DNA from: Tetrahymena elliotti 4EA
Taxonomy: Eukaryota; Ciliophora; Oligohymenophorea; Hymenostomatida; Tetrahymenidae
Assembly (NCBI GenBank): GCA_000231825.2
Contig: AFXF02001871.1
Coordinates: 1-64,000, forward strand
DNA length: 64,000 nt
Direction of reading: 5' to 3'
Below the pieces are notes generated by a model, which worked only from the letters and a program-made list of their open reading frames with translations, did no database searches and was not told the DNA's origin. This document shows, in pieces, positions 15,253 through 29,245 of this stretch. Each line of letters opens with the position of its first letter. The stretch's first letter is position 1. A program made the position numbers and the translations under genes.

Positions 15253-18200
15253 ATGCTCGGAAAATCTAAATTAGGGTTGTATTTTGAAACAATCCTCGAA
15301 ATTATAGAAGATAAGCCTAACTTTACAATTCCAGTTTTTTTTTATTGCTTTATGATCTAAATACTTTTTCATTAGATTGCTGGCTATATCTTTTCTAACT
15401 TTGAATCAAAGCCATTATCAGAATAAAAAGTATCATTCTTAGCTCATTTAAATGAAGTTTCTCCTATTACATTCTTGCTTTTTTTTAAGGGAAATGATAC
15501 ACTTTCCTTAATTTTCTTTGCTTTTATGCAATTACTCATGTATTTCTACTTCATCTATGTAGGAATTCTGACTTATCTAAAGAATTTCAAAAAGTATTTT
15601 TATCTAAAAAACCAAAAAGTCTTTCGTTAGACAAATTAATTCTTGAATGTGTTCTTTACATTTTACTGGTGGCTCTTTTTTACTCCATATATTGAAATTA
15701 ACAGTGGTATGCTTGTATGTGGAGCTAATAGTTTTTTGGTTTCCTTTAGAGGTTAATCATGTGATGGAAAATCTCCATTTATTACAGTACTCTCAGTGCT
15801 TGGTCTTATTCTTACTGTTATTACTGCCTTCATTATTGTTTACTTTTTCAGAAATTATGAATTCAATGAATAGAATTTACTTAAGCGACGCTTTCATTTT
15901 ATAATTTTATTTTAACTTGTTGGAAGATTTCTCCTTACATTTTTTTATTACCTTAATCTATCTTCTGTATTGGTATTTAAACATATAGTAGCTCAAGAAA
16001 TAGGTATATGTTTTCTCTATGATACAATAATGAATTGGCCTTTTAGCAATCACACAGTTGCTAAATTTTACAGCTGTGCTATTTGCATCTTTGAGATAGC
16101 AGTCATCTTATGCAATCTTTGGATGTTTAGCACATTTATGCCTGCTACAGAAATGTTTTACTACCTTGTATTTTTATGTAAGCTATGAATAACAATTTTA
16201 AACTAGAAAAATATTTATTTTTTTTTCTTCAAAAGCTCTATTGACATCTGCACTGATGACTCAAATGTGGAGATTCAAATACGAGGCTATTATGAGAATA
16301 GATAAGGATAAATTTTAACTTTTCTACAAACAATCTGATTTTATTTTAGAAGAAATGGTAAGGCTGCTTTTAGACAGCTAAAGGGATGAGGGTAGCAAAT
16401 TTAAGCTATTTGAAATATTAATATTCCATTAAAAAGTATGCAAAGACCCTGAATGTTTTTGTTAAACAAATACTTTTAAAACTTAAGGCAACGATTTAGA
16501 TGAAGAAAAAGTTTTTAGACTTATTGATTCTATTTTTAAGTGGATCTTATCTTCTAAAATTCTCTAAAAAAACTTAGATGAATTTGAGCATCTATCTCTT
16601 AAATATATTTCTTATCTTGCTAAATACAGAAACAATACATCAAGAGCTTACTACGAGCTGAAGGTAAATAATTTCTACAAATAATTTTATATGAATTACT
16701 ATTCTAATTTAACTAAGTCTATTCTCTCTCAAAGGAGCAACATTTCATTCTACTTCAAGATAATTTCAAAAATTCTTTCAAAGTCTATTGAAAATTAGAT
16801 GGAACAACAATATTTAAAAAATAATGTCAATTAAGATTACAGAGAAGATTTAGATTTAAATGTAGTTTGGAAAATGGAAGAACTTAAGTAAACTTTTATA
16901 CCTAAAATTTCGTAAGCCCTCAACACTAAAGTTATTTATTGGGAGAAGATGAAACAAGGATTTTCAAAAATGGAAGACTGTATGAACTATTCTATTGATA
17001 AAATTTAAGAAATTGAAAGGCTTGATAAATTTTTCTAACTAGAACTAAGTCGAATGACAGGAGATGAAAAAAATTGTTATATTTATTATAAAATTTGCTC
17101 TATGTTTGAGATACTTGTAAGAAATTAAATCGTTAGTGCTATGAAATTAGAACTTAATGCTAATGAGCTTAGAAAGAGAGATTAATCAAAACCAACAGAT
17201 TAGATACATAATTTTAAGTTAGCCAAATAATAAGTGATATCATTTCTTGTTTCTTTTTCTAAAGATAGAGGTAAAATAATATCCAAAAAAACTGCATACA
17301 CAGCTAAATTCTTTGGCTATGATTAAGATGAAATTGATAATATCAAATATATAAATGATTTAATGCCTAAGTATATCTCAAATATCCATAACTAACTGAT
17401 GGAAAATATGAATTGGTAAAATGTTTGTAAATAGAAATTGTTTAATTAATATAAATTATATTTTTAGGAGAGGTACATCTAAATACATAAAAGGTAGTAT
17501 CAAGTCTTATTATTCGGATAAACAAGGATTTATTTATCCTATTAAAACATTTTTGGATCATTCGTTTGGACATTTTGATGATTTTTGCTTGCTTTCTTCT
17601 GTTTTGAAGGTGACAACTTCTAATGATTTTATTGTTTTTGATGATACAGGTAAAATTTTGGGGATTTCTCAAAGCATTTATGAAAAGCTATTCGCCTAAG
17701 AAAAAAGAATGAGTATACAAAAGCTCTATAAGTCTGGATTTATCTTTCTTTTATTCAAGGAAATAGTTAACTAAATACATGCAAATAAAAAAGAAATAAG
17801 CACAAATTACACTGATTAATAAATGACTCAAATCACAAACACTAATAAAGGTTATTTCAATCTTAATCACAACTTTGACTAAATGTTCGATATATTCCAT
17901 CAGTTTATGTAAATCAAATTATTTTATAAAAATAAATCAATAAAATTTTTAATTTTTAACTTAAGGTTACAAACTGGTAGAGATCTTAGTAATAGCTCTG
18001 GATAAGTTAAATTTAAAAATAAATAAACTACCAAATAAATCAAAGATATGAGTAGGACATTTGAACATTCATCTTCATCTGCGCAAATGGCATCACTTAA
18101 TATCTTAGATGATACCTGCACATCAACTCTCAATAAATTCTTTGAGTATTATTAGGATGTAAAGGCTGATATGCATAATACTAAATAGTAATCAGCTGGA

Positions 18201-21200
18201 GAAACAGGATCTTAATATAATGAAAACTTCTAAATAAGATTATTTTTTAAGTATTAGTTGCAATATGAGTGTTTGAAATTCAATCAAGATGAAAAATAGA
18301 TGAATATATTCCACTTAATTTTGTCTGATACTGCTATATCTAAAAGGAAAATAGGTTCTAGCTATCAATCAAACATGAGTTTAAACACCTACATTAATTC
18401 AACTTAAGTAGGAGGTGCTTCAAGCTATAGACTTAAAACATTTATTTCCAAAGGTGGTGATACTGATTTAGGTGCTTCAGTTAGGCTTACTGATGAAAAT
18501 AAATAAAACTAAGCAAACCAAATTAAAGATTTGAAGAATTAACACTTAGATAATGTTCTTGATACCCATAATCAATTCGAAAACAGTAATTTTTTAATGC
18601 TCATTAATACTATTAAAGATTTATTAGTTTTTAACATTATTGGTGATAATATTATCGATCACCGAATTATTTTGCTAAAATAGTTTTTATAATTAAGACA
18701 ATTAAAACAGTTAGAGATTCTAGAAAAATAATAACTTTTTTTATCAATTATTTTAAGAATTGACATTTAAATAATATCTTATTTTTTAATCAATTATAAA
18801 GATACTGAAGACGATGAAGATAATTGGGAATAGGATGATTTAGATTCAGGATCTCCAAATAGAAAAATAGGAAAACAAAATGGTAAAACTAAAAGCATTA
18901 AATAGAAGAGAGATTAAGTAGACCTTGAACATATTGATGAGGCAGCTAATAAAGAAGAAGATTCTAATAAATAAATTTCTGTTAAAAATGAAGGAGATAA
19001 GAAATAATATTAGCCATTTGAGGACTTAAATGTTTCTTCTTAGCCAACTAAATTCTCAAATTAGACTTTTTCTAATTAGAAAAAACAAAATGGGTAAAAT
19101 ATTTATTTAGATAAAAGCAGTTAAAATGTTCCACTTAGTAAATAAATGATAAATGATTCTATTTTAAATGAATCCAATCTTGTTTTGGTAGAAAATAAAA
19201 GTTTTCTTGAGGCTAGCTTTTAAGTTGATTAATCTATGTCTAGAAATAATTTCTAACTCATATCTACTACAAACAGAAATATGAATGACTTTTAATTATC
19301 TATGACTGGTAGAAATAATGAATCTGAAAGACCTGTCTTGGTTGGCCCAGATAATCTGTAGGCTGAATTCTTTTCTCCAATAAACAATATGAGATTACCT
19401 ATTGACTAAGATGAGATAATGATAACAATGGAGGACTAAAAAAATTCAGAACCTCCCATAAGTCTAAGATTTAAAGGAAATGGGGAGTAATAGTAATTAT
19501 CTTAATTTTATCCTAAATAGAATCAAAGAGAAAGCAATGAAAATATTCCACAAATGACATAATCTGTTTTAGAAAAAAAGCAATAACTACTACAGCCTTA
19601 GTATAGTGCTGTCCAAGAAGATTTTGTTAAAGTGAGCTCTTTAAATCCAATGAAAGATTCAAATAATGATGATGCTTTTAAAAATGAGGATTTAGAGTAA
19701 GATTATCAAAGAATTTAAAAGAAGAGATCACTGAAAGACTCCACAAAAGAAAAAAAGAAAAAGTATTCTTTGAGATCTGAAAATAATTTAGAAGATGATG
19801 GTAATTAATAACAATCTCTAGCTTCTCATAGTTCAATAAGAAGTTCTTATGGTACTTAATTTGTAAGAGAGATCCTTAACTCTAAGAGATTACCAAATGC
19901 TTCAAAAAATTATAATTTAATTCAACAAATTTTTGTGGTTGCATTTATAGTTATTGTTTTAGTTAATATATTTTACCTCTCTAGACAGATAAATTCAATT
20001 TCAGATAATATGGATTATTTTTTAACCTTTGCTAATATGACATCTTCTGTTGGAAAAGGACTTATGTCTCTAATTGGCTTGTATGAAATTTAATACAATG
20101 TTCTCAATACAGGAGCTACTATAAACACCAATCTTTTTACTCAATATTTAAATGAAGCTAGTACTTAATTCCAAAGTAGCATTTTGAATTTTGAAGATAA
20201 ACTTGTTACAGAATATTCCTCATTATTTACAGATGTTGAGTAACATATCAATTTCAATGATTACACATATAAAGGAGACTTATAAAAAAGTACTATTTCA
20301 ATATTATAGTTGATTTTTATTTTTTAGAATGCCCTTTTACTCTCCAGCTAAGCACCTATATAAACTAATACAATTCCAATTAAATTAGCTTATTATTAGT
20401 TAAGGTTTAATTACAAGTAATTTGTAGATAGAATGTTTTCAATTAAAGGTAAATAAGATAGTAGTATAAATGATAGTATAGACAAAATCAACTAGATCTA
20501 TATAATTAGTACTATCATTTCATGCATTATCTGCATCTTAGTAGTTATGTGTTCAATACCTATGATACAAAAAGTAAATCTGTTTAAAGAAAAAGTAATT
20601 TTGCTTGTTACTCGTATTAAAGTTGATGAAGCAGATGTTGAAATCGGCAAATATAAACAATGTATTGAGGAGTTATAGGATGTAGAAGAGTCATACTTAA
20701 ATACAGACTTTTTTAAAATTTTTACATCAAAGAGAAAATTTCACAGGCGTACAAGAAGAAAAGAAGACGGAAAGCCTAATAATGAAATTTTGTATGAGGA
20801 AGATTTAGACCATACCTATAAAGTAGTGTAAAAGAATGAAGGAGGTTAATAAATTAAGCAAACAATAAAAAAGCCTATGGGTACTTCGACTGTAAAAAAA
20901 TCAAACAAATCTTCAAATAATTAAAGCAAATTTAAGTAAAATGTAATTAGTTCTAAAATTTTTGATTAAAGACTAGGTCTAGCTAAATAATTTTTCAGCT
21001 TCTTGTCTTATTCGTTGATCACAATAGGTTTCTTTATTGGAATTTTAGTATTTATTGTTGTTAGAAATAACTCAATAACAAGTTCTCTTGGTATCTCTCA
21101 AATCACACTTAATACTTAATACTCACTGGGTGCACTTTACTCTTTTTCAGAGCTGAATGCTATAGAAAAGTAATTTTCTGAAGCTGATCCTTATTATCCC

Positions 21201-21821
21201 CCTCCTACTCTATCTTAAAGAGCAATAGAGTTAGGTTATTAAAACGATTACATTTAAATTATTTAAACTTTTAATCAAGAAAATATTAACAAAATATATG
21301 GTGATACAGCAATTTCAAGTTCCTCCATATCTTAAATTATTGATTTATTTTAAAACAGTCTTTGCAATTAATTTTCTCAATATACCCAATGCAACAATTT
21401 TAACGATGGTATATCTGGATATATTTCTTAACTCTTTTCCTTACTTTAGAGCCACATAAATATATTTGATGCTAGCTAATTTCCTTCCTCTACAGATTCA
21501 AAAAATTATATTTCATCATCTGAACATCAAAAAGTAATCTCAGAGGCATATATAGTACCTGATAAAGCTATATATTTATTTAACAATATTATTTTAGATG
21601 CGAACATTTCTTTAGTTAAAAATATGTCTACTCTGGTTTAATTAGTTTATTATTTAGCTGGTATATCTATAATTGTTTTCCTTATCATCTTTTTCATCAT
21701 TCAATGGTTAAGCATGAAAAAAGAATTAAATTCCCTAAGCTATTTACTCACACTTATTCCTGAAGAAAAAATATCTGAAGAAATCACATTACAAATGCTT
21801 AAGCAAATTAGAAGTTTTTGA
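15253..21821 (+). CDS. Giant TmcB-like membrane protein with PAS-like region
   Basis: After removal of two introns (16178-16235 and 17416-17467) this reads as one frame of 2,152 residues. It belongs by architecture to the large ciliate family related to Tiny macrocysts protein B. The N-terminal third has about six membrane helices (FTIPVFFYCF through EMFYYLVFLS). A cytoplasmic helical part follows with the signature CKDPECFC and EIERLDKFFQLELSRMTGDE. Next comes a PAS-like segment (IISKKTAYTAKFFGYDQDEI, then LMPKYISNIHNQLMENMNW and a basic strand with SNDFIVFDDTGKILG). A long Gln/Asn/Ser-rich linker leads to two or more distal helices around 19,930-20,560 and 21,010-21,710. Ciliates hold many copies; the function is unknown, with sensing or signalling inferred from the PAS-like part. 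Start at ATGCTCGGAAAA; an earlier start by splicing is possible. Confidence 0.9.
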
Positions 21822-23457
21822 ATTCAAATTAAAAAATAATACTTTAATCTTTATTCCCTTAGTAAAAAATATCTATAATAATTCTTTATTTCATGTATAA
21901 AATAACCAATATATTCTTAATATTATGCAAAATGATAATCAACAATCTTTAAACTCATTCTACAAATAAGAATTATATTATTCAAAATCATTAAGCATTT
22001 TCATTAAAAAAATATTAAAAACTTTGAATACAAATATTAATATTTATGTAGTCTCAAAACATCTAAAATTTGTTGGAAATCAGTATTTATTTATTTAAGT
22101 GGGTTTTTTTTATTTTATCATGAGAAAATGATTATTTTTTTTGGATCTAATAAAAAAACAAAGGAAATAAAATCAAATAATTGATATTAATTTGAATTTT
22201 AAAAAAAACTTATTTTATTTTTCGTTATCAGATTAATTAAAAAATTTTATAATTTATTAAAGCTTAGAAATTTGTTAATATCTTAAGAGAAAAAAGAAAA
22301 AAAGAAGTGAAACAACTAACTTAGATTTTCGATTAATAAGTTTTTCCGACATTTCGTATGTTAAGTTTTTAAAACCCAGATTAATTAATGGCATGAGATA
22401 TGCTTCAGGTAGGGTATGAGAAAACCTTGATTAAGTTTTTAATATACATTTATAAAGGTAGTTGATATTTAATGATCAACAATAACATTATGAAAGTAAA
22501 AAGGGCCATCCAACAGGATAGATATATTTCTTACTTTCGAAGACCTTTTAAATAGAATGGAGAAAGATGAAGATTTTATTTTGATTTACAAATCTATTGT
22601 TTTCCACCAAAAAACAATAGAGGAGTTTTGATAGATTTAATTGGATTCTTTCTTCAATCAGATTTCTCATTCAGCTCTCTTGATTCATCATCCATGACCT
22701 TTCATCTCATAAGTGCATTGTAGAAAGGGCACATAAAATAGTTGAAACTCAGCGAATCGAAATGAGAAATAGAATCTTTAATGTTAGCTTCACCAAAAGT
22801 CTCCAAAAAGGAGCATCTCTTTCTAGTTAATATATATAAAAATATTCTTTAAAAATAGGAAAAAACATAAGAAGAGACAAAAATGAAGAAAAAATAAATT
22901 AAATAAAATTAAAAAAGAAATTAAGAAATAAGAAAAATTAAAAAAATAAATAAATTAACAGCAAAGCAAAGTTAGAAGATACATTAAATAATTATTTAAA
23001 TAAAACACAATTCACATAAATTATTAAATAAACAAAAACAAATTGAATCAAACATAAAAAGCAAATTAATTAAATTAATTCAAAAAAACATAAATTCTTT
23101 CTATCAGTAATGCTGCTTTTTTTTAAAAAAATCAAACACAAATTTTTTATTTGTACTGAATTGATTTTAATTTTTGAGAGAGTTTGAATGAAAATTAGAA
23201 ATTTTTTGAATAAATATTTCATTTCAAAAGCCAATAATACTTTAAAATTTTTTAATATAAAAAGAAGGCATGAAAAAAGCTTAATTAGACTACTGTAGAC
23301 ATATTTATAAACATTTTTGAATATTTTTTTAAATTATTATGAAAAATAAATAAACGATAAAGAAACTGACTAATTTTTAAAAAAACAAAAATTATTTTAT
23401 TTAAATTTAGATTATTTATGAATTAAGAATACTGCTAAATTTGCAGAATGTGTATAA
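21822..23457. other. Intergenic, convergent gene ends with GC-richer island
   Basis: No protein-coding gene. Mostly A/T runs, except a more complex, GC-richer block at about 22300-22860, listed separately. Confidence 0.5.
22300..22860. other. GC-richer non-coding island with short hairpins
   Basis: Stands out from its flanks by base composition and sequence complexity, yet all frames on both strands hold TGA stops and no protein family is visible. It includes CTATTGTTTT followed by AAAACAATAG (stem, 7-nt loop, about 22594-22620) and CTCC-AAAAA-GGAG near 22799-22811. It could be a structured ncRNA gene, a transposon relic or a decayed gene; the sequence alone does not decide. Confidence 0.4.
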
Positions 23458-24453
23458 TCAATAAATATTATCTACAATTAAGCTTTTAAATTTTTTTAAT
23501 GATTCTAGATATAACTCTTTAGTTTTTTAGACGGATTCAAGCTAAGTCTAAGTTTCATTTAGCTAATTAAAAAAAAGTGTTGAATTAGAAATTCTAAATA
23601 TAAAAAGAAAAATACTTTTTATTCTAATAAATTGTTTTACGATGATAATTAATCGTTTTCCTCTATTAGCTTCTTTTTTTATCCTTACAATTATAAAAGC
23701 TATATTTTATTAAAAAATATTTACCAACTTTTTTTATTTGATTAATTTATTTACTTCTGCCATTTATTATTCCTATTAGTGAAGCTATTCTTTTGATTTA
23801 TCTTCCACTTCAGACTCAAGTGAGAGAACTTTATCATTTAATATTTTTATTTTTGTTACATATTTATCATGATTTGTTTTTTCTTAGAAGAGTTCATCAC
23901 TTATATTTTTTATATTATCTTATAAATATGCATTTTATTCTATTTTTTTATGTAGTTCATCTGCTAAAATTTGCATTGTATGTTTAAATGTCATTAATTA
24001 TGCTTCAAAATCTTCTCCTTATTCATACTTAGCAGAATTAAATCTATCCATTAAAGCAGTGACAGAGGATGAATCAAGTCCTGATCCTTAATTTTACAAT
24101 TTTTTCTATTTTTCTAACTCATCAGTTTACAAGACTGAAACTAATTTTCTCTATGCATACTAAGACCTTGTAAAGAATAGAATTTTATAACCTATAGGAG
24201 AGTATATAAGTTTATATAGCGATTTGTTAACCAAAGCTAATACCATAATATCTTAATCACTTAAATATATAAATATCCTAGAAAGTAAGAAAGTTTTTTT
24301 CAATTTAAATAAACTTGGAACTTCTTAAGAATTGAGTTATTTGGCCTAATTTCTCTATGTATCTAAATCCCATTTTACTTTCTTCAATGTAGCAGCTAAA
24401 CTATTAACATCTTCTTTAAGCTTGCTAATTTCAATATCATTGTAAACACTCAT
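23458..24453 (-). CDS. F-box-like coiled-coil protein
   Basis: Three exons (introns 23670-23724 and 23563-23615) give 295 residues exactly in frame. The N-terminus is a short heptad-like helix (ISKLKEDVNSLAATLKKVKW). Next comes an F-box-like motif: SRIFIYLSDQDIMVLALVNK followed by SLYKLIYSPIGYKILF. The C-terminal half is coiled coil (MQILADELHKKIEQNAYLQD and on to LESLKKFKSLIVDNIY). F-box proteins usually present substrates to SCF ubiquitin ligases; here that role is inference. The start ATG lies in an AAAGAAAATG context. The gene is 570 nt downstream of the next minus-strand gene, so the two are separate. Confidence 0.7.
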
Positions 24454-25023
24454 TTTCTTTTAAAATTCTACCTTTCTAAATAAATTTTTTATTTACAAAA
24501 ATCAATCAAATTATTGCTATCAAAGATATTATATATATTCTTATCAGATATTAATGTTAATTGGCTGATTATTTTTCAGCTAACAAAAAAGCTTTCTATT
24601 TTCAAATTCACTAACACGTAATATATTTTATAAGTTTAATCTTATAAGAATTTAATAAACTATGTTAAAATATTTCTTGAAAAACTGCTATTTTTTATCA
24701 AATATTTATTTTTGTTCTGATTTGTAAAATTATTGTTATAACTTTAAAGTAAAAGGCTCACACCCATAATTAAAAATTAAGAATTCTATCAATTTCTTTA
24801 AAATTACAATCAAAAATGTTGATAACATAAAAAAATGATTAATTTTATTCCTATTTCTTTAAGACTTATTTTCATAGACAGAGGTATGGTATTTTTTAGT
24901 TAAACTAATGAATTATTTAATCTTAATACACCAAACATAAAAATAACTTTTTAATAAAAATATTAGCTTATTTTAAAAAGATACTTTTTATGAAATAATT
25001 ATTTATATTTACAATAAATTTTA

Positions 25024-27896
25024 TCAATTTTTTAATTTCCTAAAATTAGTATCTTGGATTTACCTATTGATTAATTAATTAATAATTTATTTAATATTTA
25101 ATAATTAAATTTTTAATTTACCTTTCTGCTTTGTTTAGATCTTTTTCAGTGTATTCTATTTATTAACTCAATTTATGATCTTCATCTGGATTGTATTAAT
25201 TTAATTACATAGAAATATGCTAGTTAGATTCTATTTGATTGATTTTCTTTTTTATTTTTTTAGTTTCTTTGTATAATTGGTCCAGTTTAATCTCTGTGAA
25301 TGATGCAAATGAAAGACTGTCATTCAATTCTTTAGTATTGTGAAACCTATATTTAAATTATAAAATAAATTTGTTTTAATATTTTTTTATAGAGGTACAA
25401 AAATGTTAATTTAAAATAAAAAAATTACAAATCTTCATTTTCATTGCTACTTTTTAAGCTGTGGTTTCTTTTATTTTATTTGATTTATTTTTAAGACACA
25501 TCTCTGCTACTTCTGTTTGAGGTTGAATAGATAGAAAGTTTGTTCACATGAATGGTTTTAGTTATTTTAGAGAAGCCTTAAGATTAACTCAACGAATATA
25601 AGCTTGCATCATTTTCTAAGTTATCTGTAGACTTATTATATAAGCTTTGTTAATGGCTGGTAAAATAAGGATTTTATTAGTGACCTTAAGCTTCCATTTA
25701 ACTGGGTATAAAACTTAATTTATGATTATTTAAGCTTACAGATTTTTCTTTAGATTTAGGTGATGGCTTAACTTTATTCTTTTTACTTTCTAGCTCTTTA
25801 TAGATATGCTTATCTAAATTTGAATTATTTTTGCTGTAGAAATCTACAAAATATGGCTAAGAGAAATGTTACTTGTTAGACTATCTAGATTATGAATTAT
25901 TTGTTGTTGAAGATAAAATTTAATTAATAGAACGCTAACTAAATGTAGCCCCTCTTTTGCTATTGCTACCTTAGCTGTTTAAATCCTCGTTTGAATTATT
26001 TGGCTTATAATCTAAATGATTTAAAGTAGATAATTAGGCATTTTTCTATAAATCCTTTTCAAATCGAGAGGAAAGAGGTTAGTAATTATGAATAGTTGAG
26101 AATGTTTGATTTTTAAATACTTTATTATTAAATTGTTTTTTTTTACTTTCGAGTTCTTATAAAGTTTAGATTGCTTCTTTATCAATTTTTTTTACTTCAC
26201 TAAATTTATATTGTTTGTTAGGCATTATAAAATCTATGTTTTCTTATGATAAAAGGGTATTCTCTTTTTTAGAGAGAAATGCTGCAACATCTTCTTTAAC
26301 TTCATTTATCACCTCTTTAGGCTCTTTGTATGTAAGAAATTTGTTCAAGCATTTAAACTGTTCCTTTTATTAAGGAGTTAAAGATTATATTTTAGAATCA
26401 ATTTTTTTTTTGTGTATGATTCTTCTGTAATTAAATGTATTAATATTTGAATCATTAAAATTAGTTTGATTCATTGATTTAGATTTGAAGTGTGAAGCAA
26501 GATATAATTTTTAGTAATCTTTCAGAAGCTCTGTAGCTTTATTTCTATTTGTTTCTTACCCTTTCTCAACTAGAAGTTTTGATTTTTCTGAAATTGAGTT
26601 TAAATCTATTTAAAATAATTTTGCATCCACTGAGCCTGGCTGAATATGGGCAGGCAAATGACTCTTAAATAAATTATCTTTAGTTACAAGGCTTAGTATC
26701 CTAGATCCTTTTCTACTAAATTTATTTCTTTGTTACTCATCAATTTGTTCATTTACTTTTTCTTAAGATAAAATATTATCTGCTTTAATTAATTATTATT
26801 CGTTATTACTGTTTGAAGAATCATTATTTAAACCTAAAAATTTTTTAAACCCTTCTTTGTTCTTCATAAATGCATTTAAAGCTATTCCCTTAGCAATTAA
26901 TTATCTTCTCTAATCACTTAAATTACGATTTTACATTTGTGGATCTTGATTATTTTATATACTAAATGAATTATCTAAAACAGTTGGTCTTCTCTCATTT
27001 CGAATATTTTATACTTCTATATCTTCAAAATTTTATTACTAGTATTACTAATTTAGAGAAGTAAATGAAATAGTATCCTTATGGTAGTTGTTATCATTAC
27101 CATTTTAAACACTGATATTATCAGGCTAATCCAATTAACTTAAAGAAGGTTGTTTTGAAAGTTTATCATTCAGATTAACTTAGTTATCATCTTTCATAAC
27201 TTTCTTCAAAAACCTGTTGACCAATAAAGAATGCTTAGACATTTTAACTAACTGTTGAGCATTCTTAATCTCCTCTCTACGCTTAATAATCATATCAATT
27301 ATTTTTTGTCTTTGTTTAGGATCTGATACTTTTTAAATGGTCCTATTTATAGCATCTTTATCATATACATCTAGCATTGATTGAAAAAGCTTATTTAATT
27401 CTAAATTTTCTGAAGATTATTTTTAGTTTTTATTTTTGCTTGATTACCCAGTTTCGTTTTCATTTTAATTAAAAAATGAAGATATGCTTCTATAGCTGTT
27501 TTATTAGCCATTTTATACCTGTCTCATAAATGAATTATTCACTTCTGATTAATTTTCATTCTCATTCTAGGAACTACTCCTATTTTTATTCTATGCAGAG
27601 TCTAGATTAGCTCTTCTCATAATTGATAGATAGCAAAGCTTTTCTTCAGACTTGTTCTCAGCCTTCAGCTTTTGCAACTCATTTAGTAAATTGTTATTGT
27701 TATAATCTTTACAAAATATACTTTTTCTCTTTTCTTAAAGTATATTTTTCATCGAGTTGCTTTAGTTGTCATTTATATTCCCAGATGTTACTCTTTTATA
27801 GTTTCTAGGAGTTGATTATGCACTATTTATTAATTAGCCTGAAAATGATGTTTTCCTTATTTAAAACTAATTATCAGTATAGTAATCGCTATTCAT
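25024..27896 (-). CDS. Asn/Gln/Ser-rich coiled-coil protein, unknown
   Basis: Reads as 910 residues after two introns (25347-25428 and 25064-25121); exon lengths close in frame. Low-complexity Gln/Asn/Ser-rich N-terminus, then a conserved-looking helical block (ELNKLFQSMLDVYDKDAINR, DPKQRQKIIDMIIKRREEIK, LLVNRFLKKVMKDDNQ). A middle part is rich in Lys and Ser, and a C-terminal coiled coil contains IKLDQLYKETKKIKKKINQI. No catalytic motif or membrane segment. I do not recognise the family. A cytoskeletal or scaffold role would be a guess. Start codon at 27896 in a TTTTTATGCACCATGAAT context; the first in-frame ATG was chosen. Confidence 0.75.
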
Positions 27897-29245
27897 GGTG
27901 CATAAAAATATTTTTGAAATTATTTTATGACAAATTTATGATTTTTGAAATTCTAATTTAAGTTTAAATCGAATATTTAGTTCTTAGGGTATTTCTTTTT
28001 GCTATTTAAATAAGTTATTTCAATTAAAGTTTTAGTAGCTAATAAGATTTTTTGTGATTCTTAAAAATTATTAATCAAAAAAATTATATGACTTGTAATA
28101 TAAATTAATTGTATTTATTAATGGCCTGAGATTCACCAATACTAATATCCTATTTGTAAATTTACTGAATATCCATAAAATACTGTAGCTAGTAAAAGAT
28201 GTAATTAATTATTTTTTGATTAAATTAAGCTATAACTAACTTGTCACATCTAAAATATTCATTACATTTACATTCTCAAATAAACTTAAACTTCTCTCTT
28301 GCTAACTAAATATTTAAATATTTTATTTCTCGCTAAAATCGATATAAATTATTTTCCTATACAATATACTTTTAAGTTTTTAAATCATTATTTTAATATT
28401 TAGTTAGCGATGCAAAATTATGTTTTAAATTTGTACTTATAACTATTTTACCAAATTATTTAATATGAATTTAAATATTATCTTAATTTCTAATATTTTC
28501 TTCATATTTATGATGTTATTTTTTTTACCAAAATATCTCTAAAAAATTATCATTTGTTAATTATTACTTTTAATTTTTTAATTTGTTGATATGTTTTGTT
28601 TCTTAGCTAACCAATAATAAAATCTTCTTCATACCCTAAAAGTATCTATTAATTCTTATCTACCCTAAAAAATTTTTATATTCATTTTATAAGTTTACTT
28701 TATATTTTTCTTAGAATTCTTAATTCTGTTTCAAATTTAGTTTAAAAAAATAATATTGAAATCTATCAGCTCACTCTTTAAATATTAAGATTATACTGTC
28801 AAAATAAATAGCAATCATTTTTATAAATAAAGATTAAGTTTGTTTTTTCTCAAAAAAATAATTTAAAGTTTCATATTTGAAAAGAAAATCAATTTCAAAA
28901 TATTTTAGAGCTTCAAAGAGAAATTATTAATTATTCATAGTGTTTTAAAATTTAATTTTAAAAATAAAATAGATTTTAATTATGGAAAAGAGTTGTTTTA
29001 GCAATGTGAAATTTTTCTTAACTCTAAAAAAATTTTAATTAGAACAACATTTAGTTAATAAAAAAGTTTATTTTAGCTTTGAGAATAAAAAGAGTTATTT
29101 AAATCGAAAATATTTTGGAAAATGGCCCAAAAAAAATGAAATTTAAAGCTCTAATACTGATTTTTAGTTAAAATAATTCAATTCTAAAAAAGAAGTAAAG
29201 TAGTTAATATAAAAGTTGCAAAATATTTGAGAAAGTAAAAAATAT
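27897..29245. other. Intergenic, no gene seen
   Basis: 1.3 kb of AT-rich sequence between two minus-strand genes. TGA stops are frequent in all frames and no motif is seen. Confidence 0.5.
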
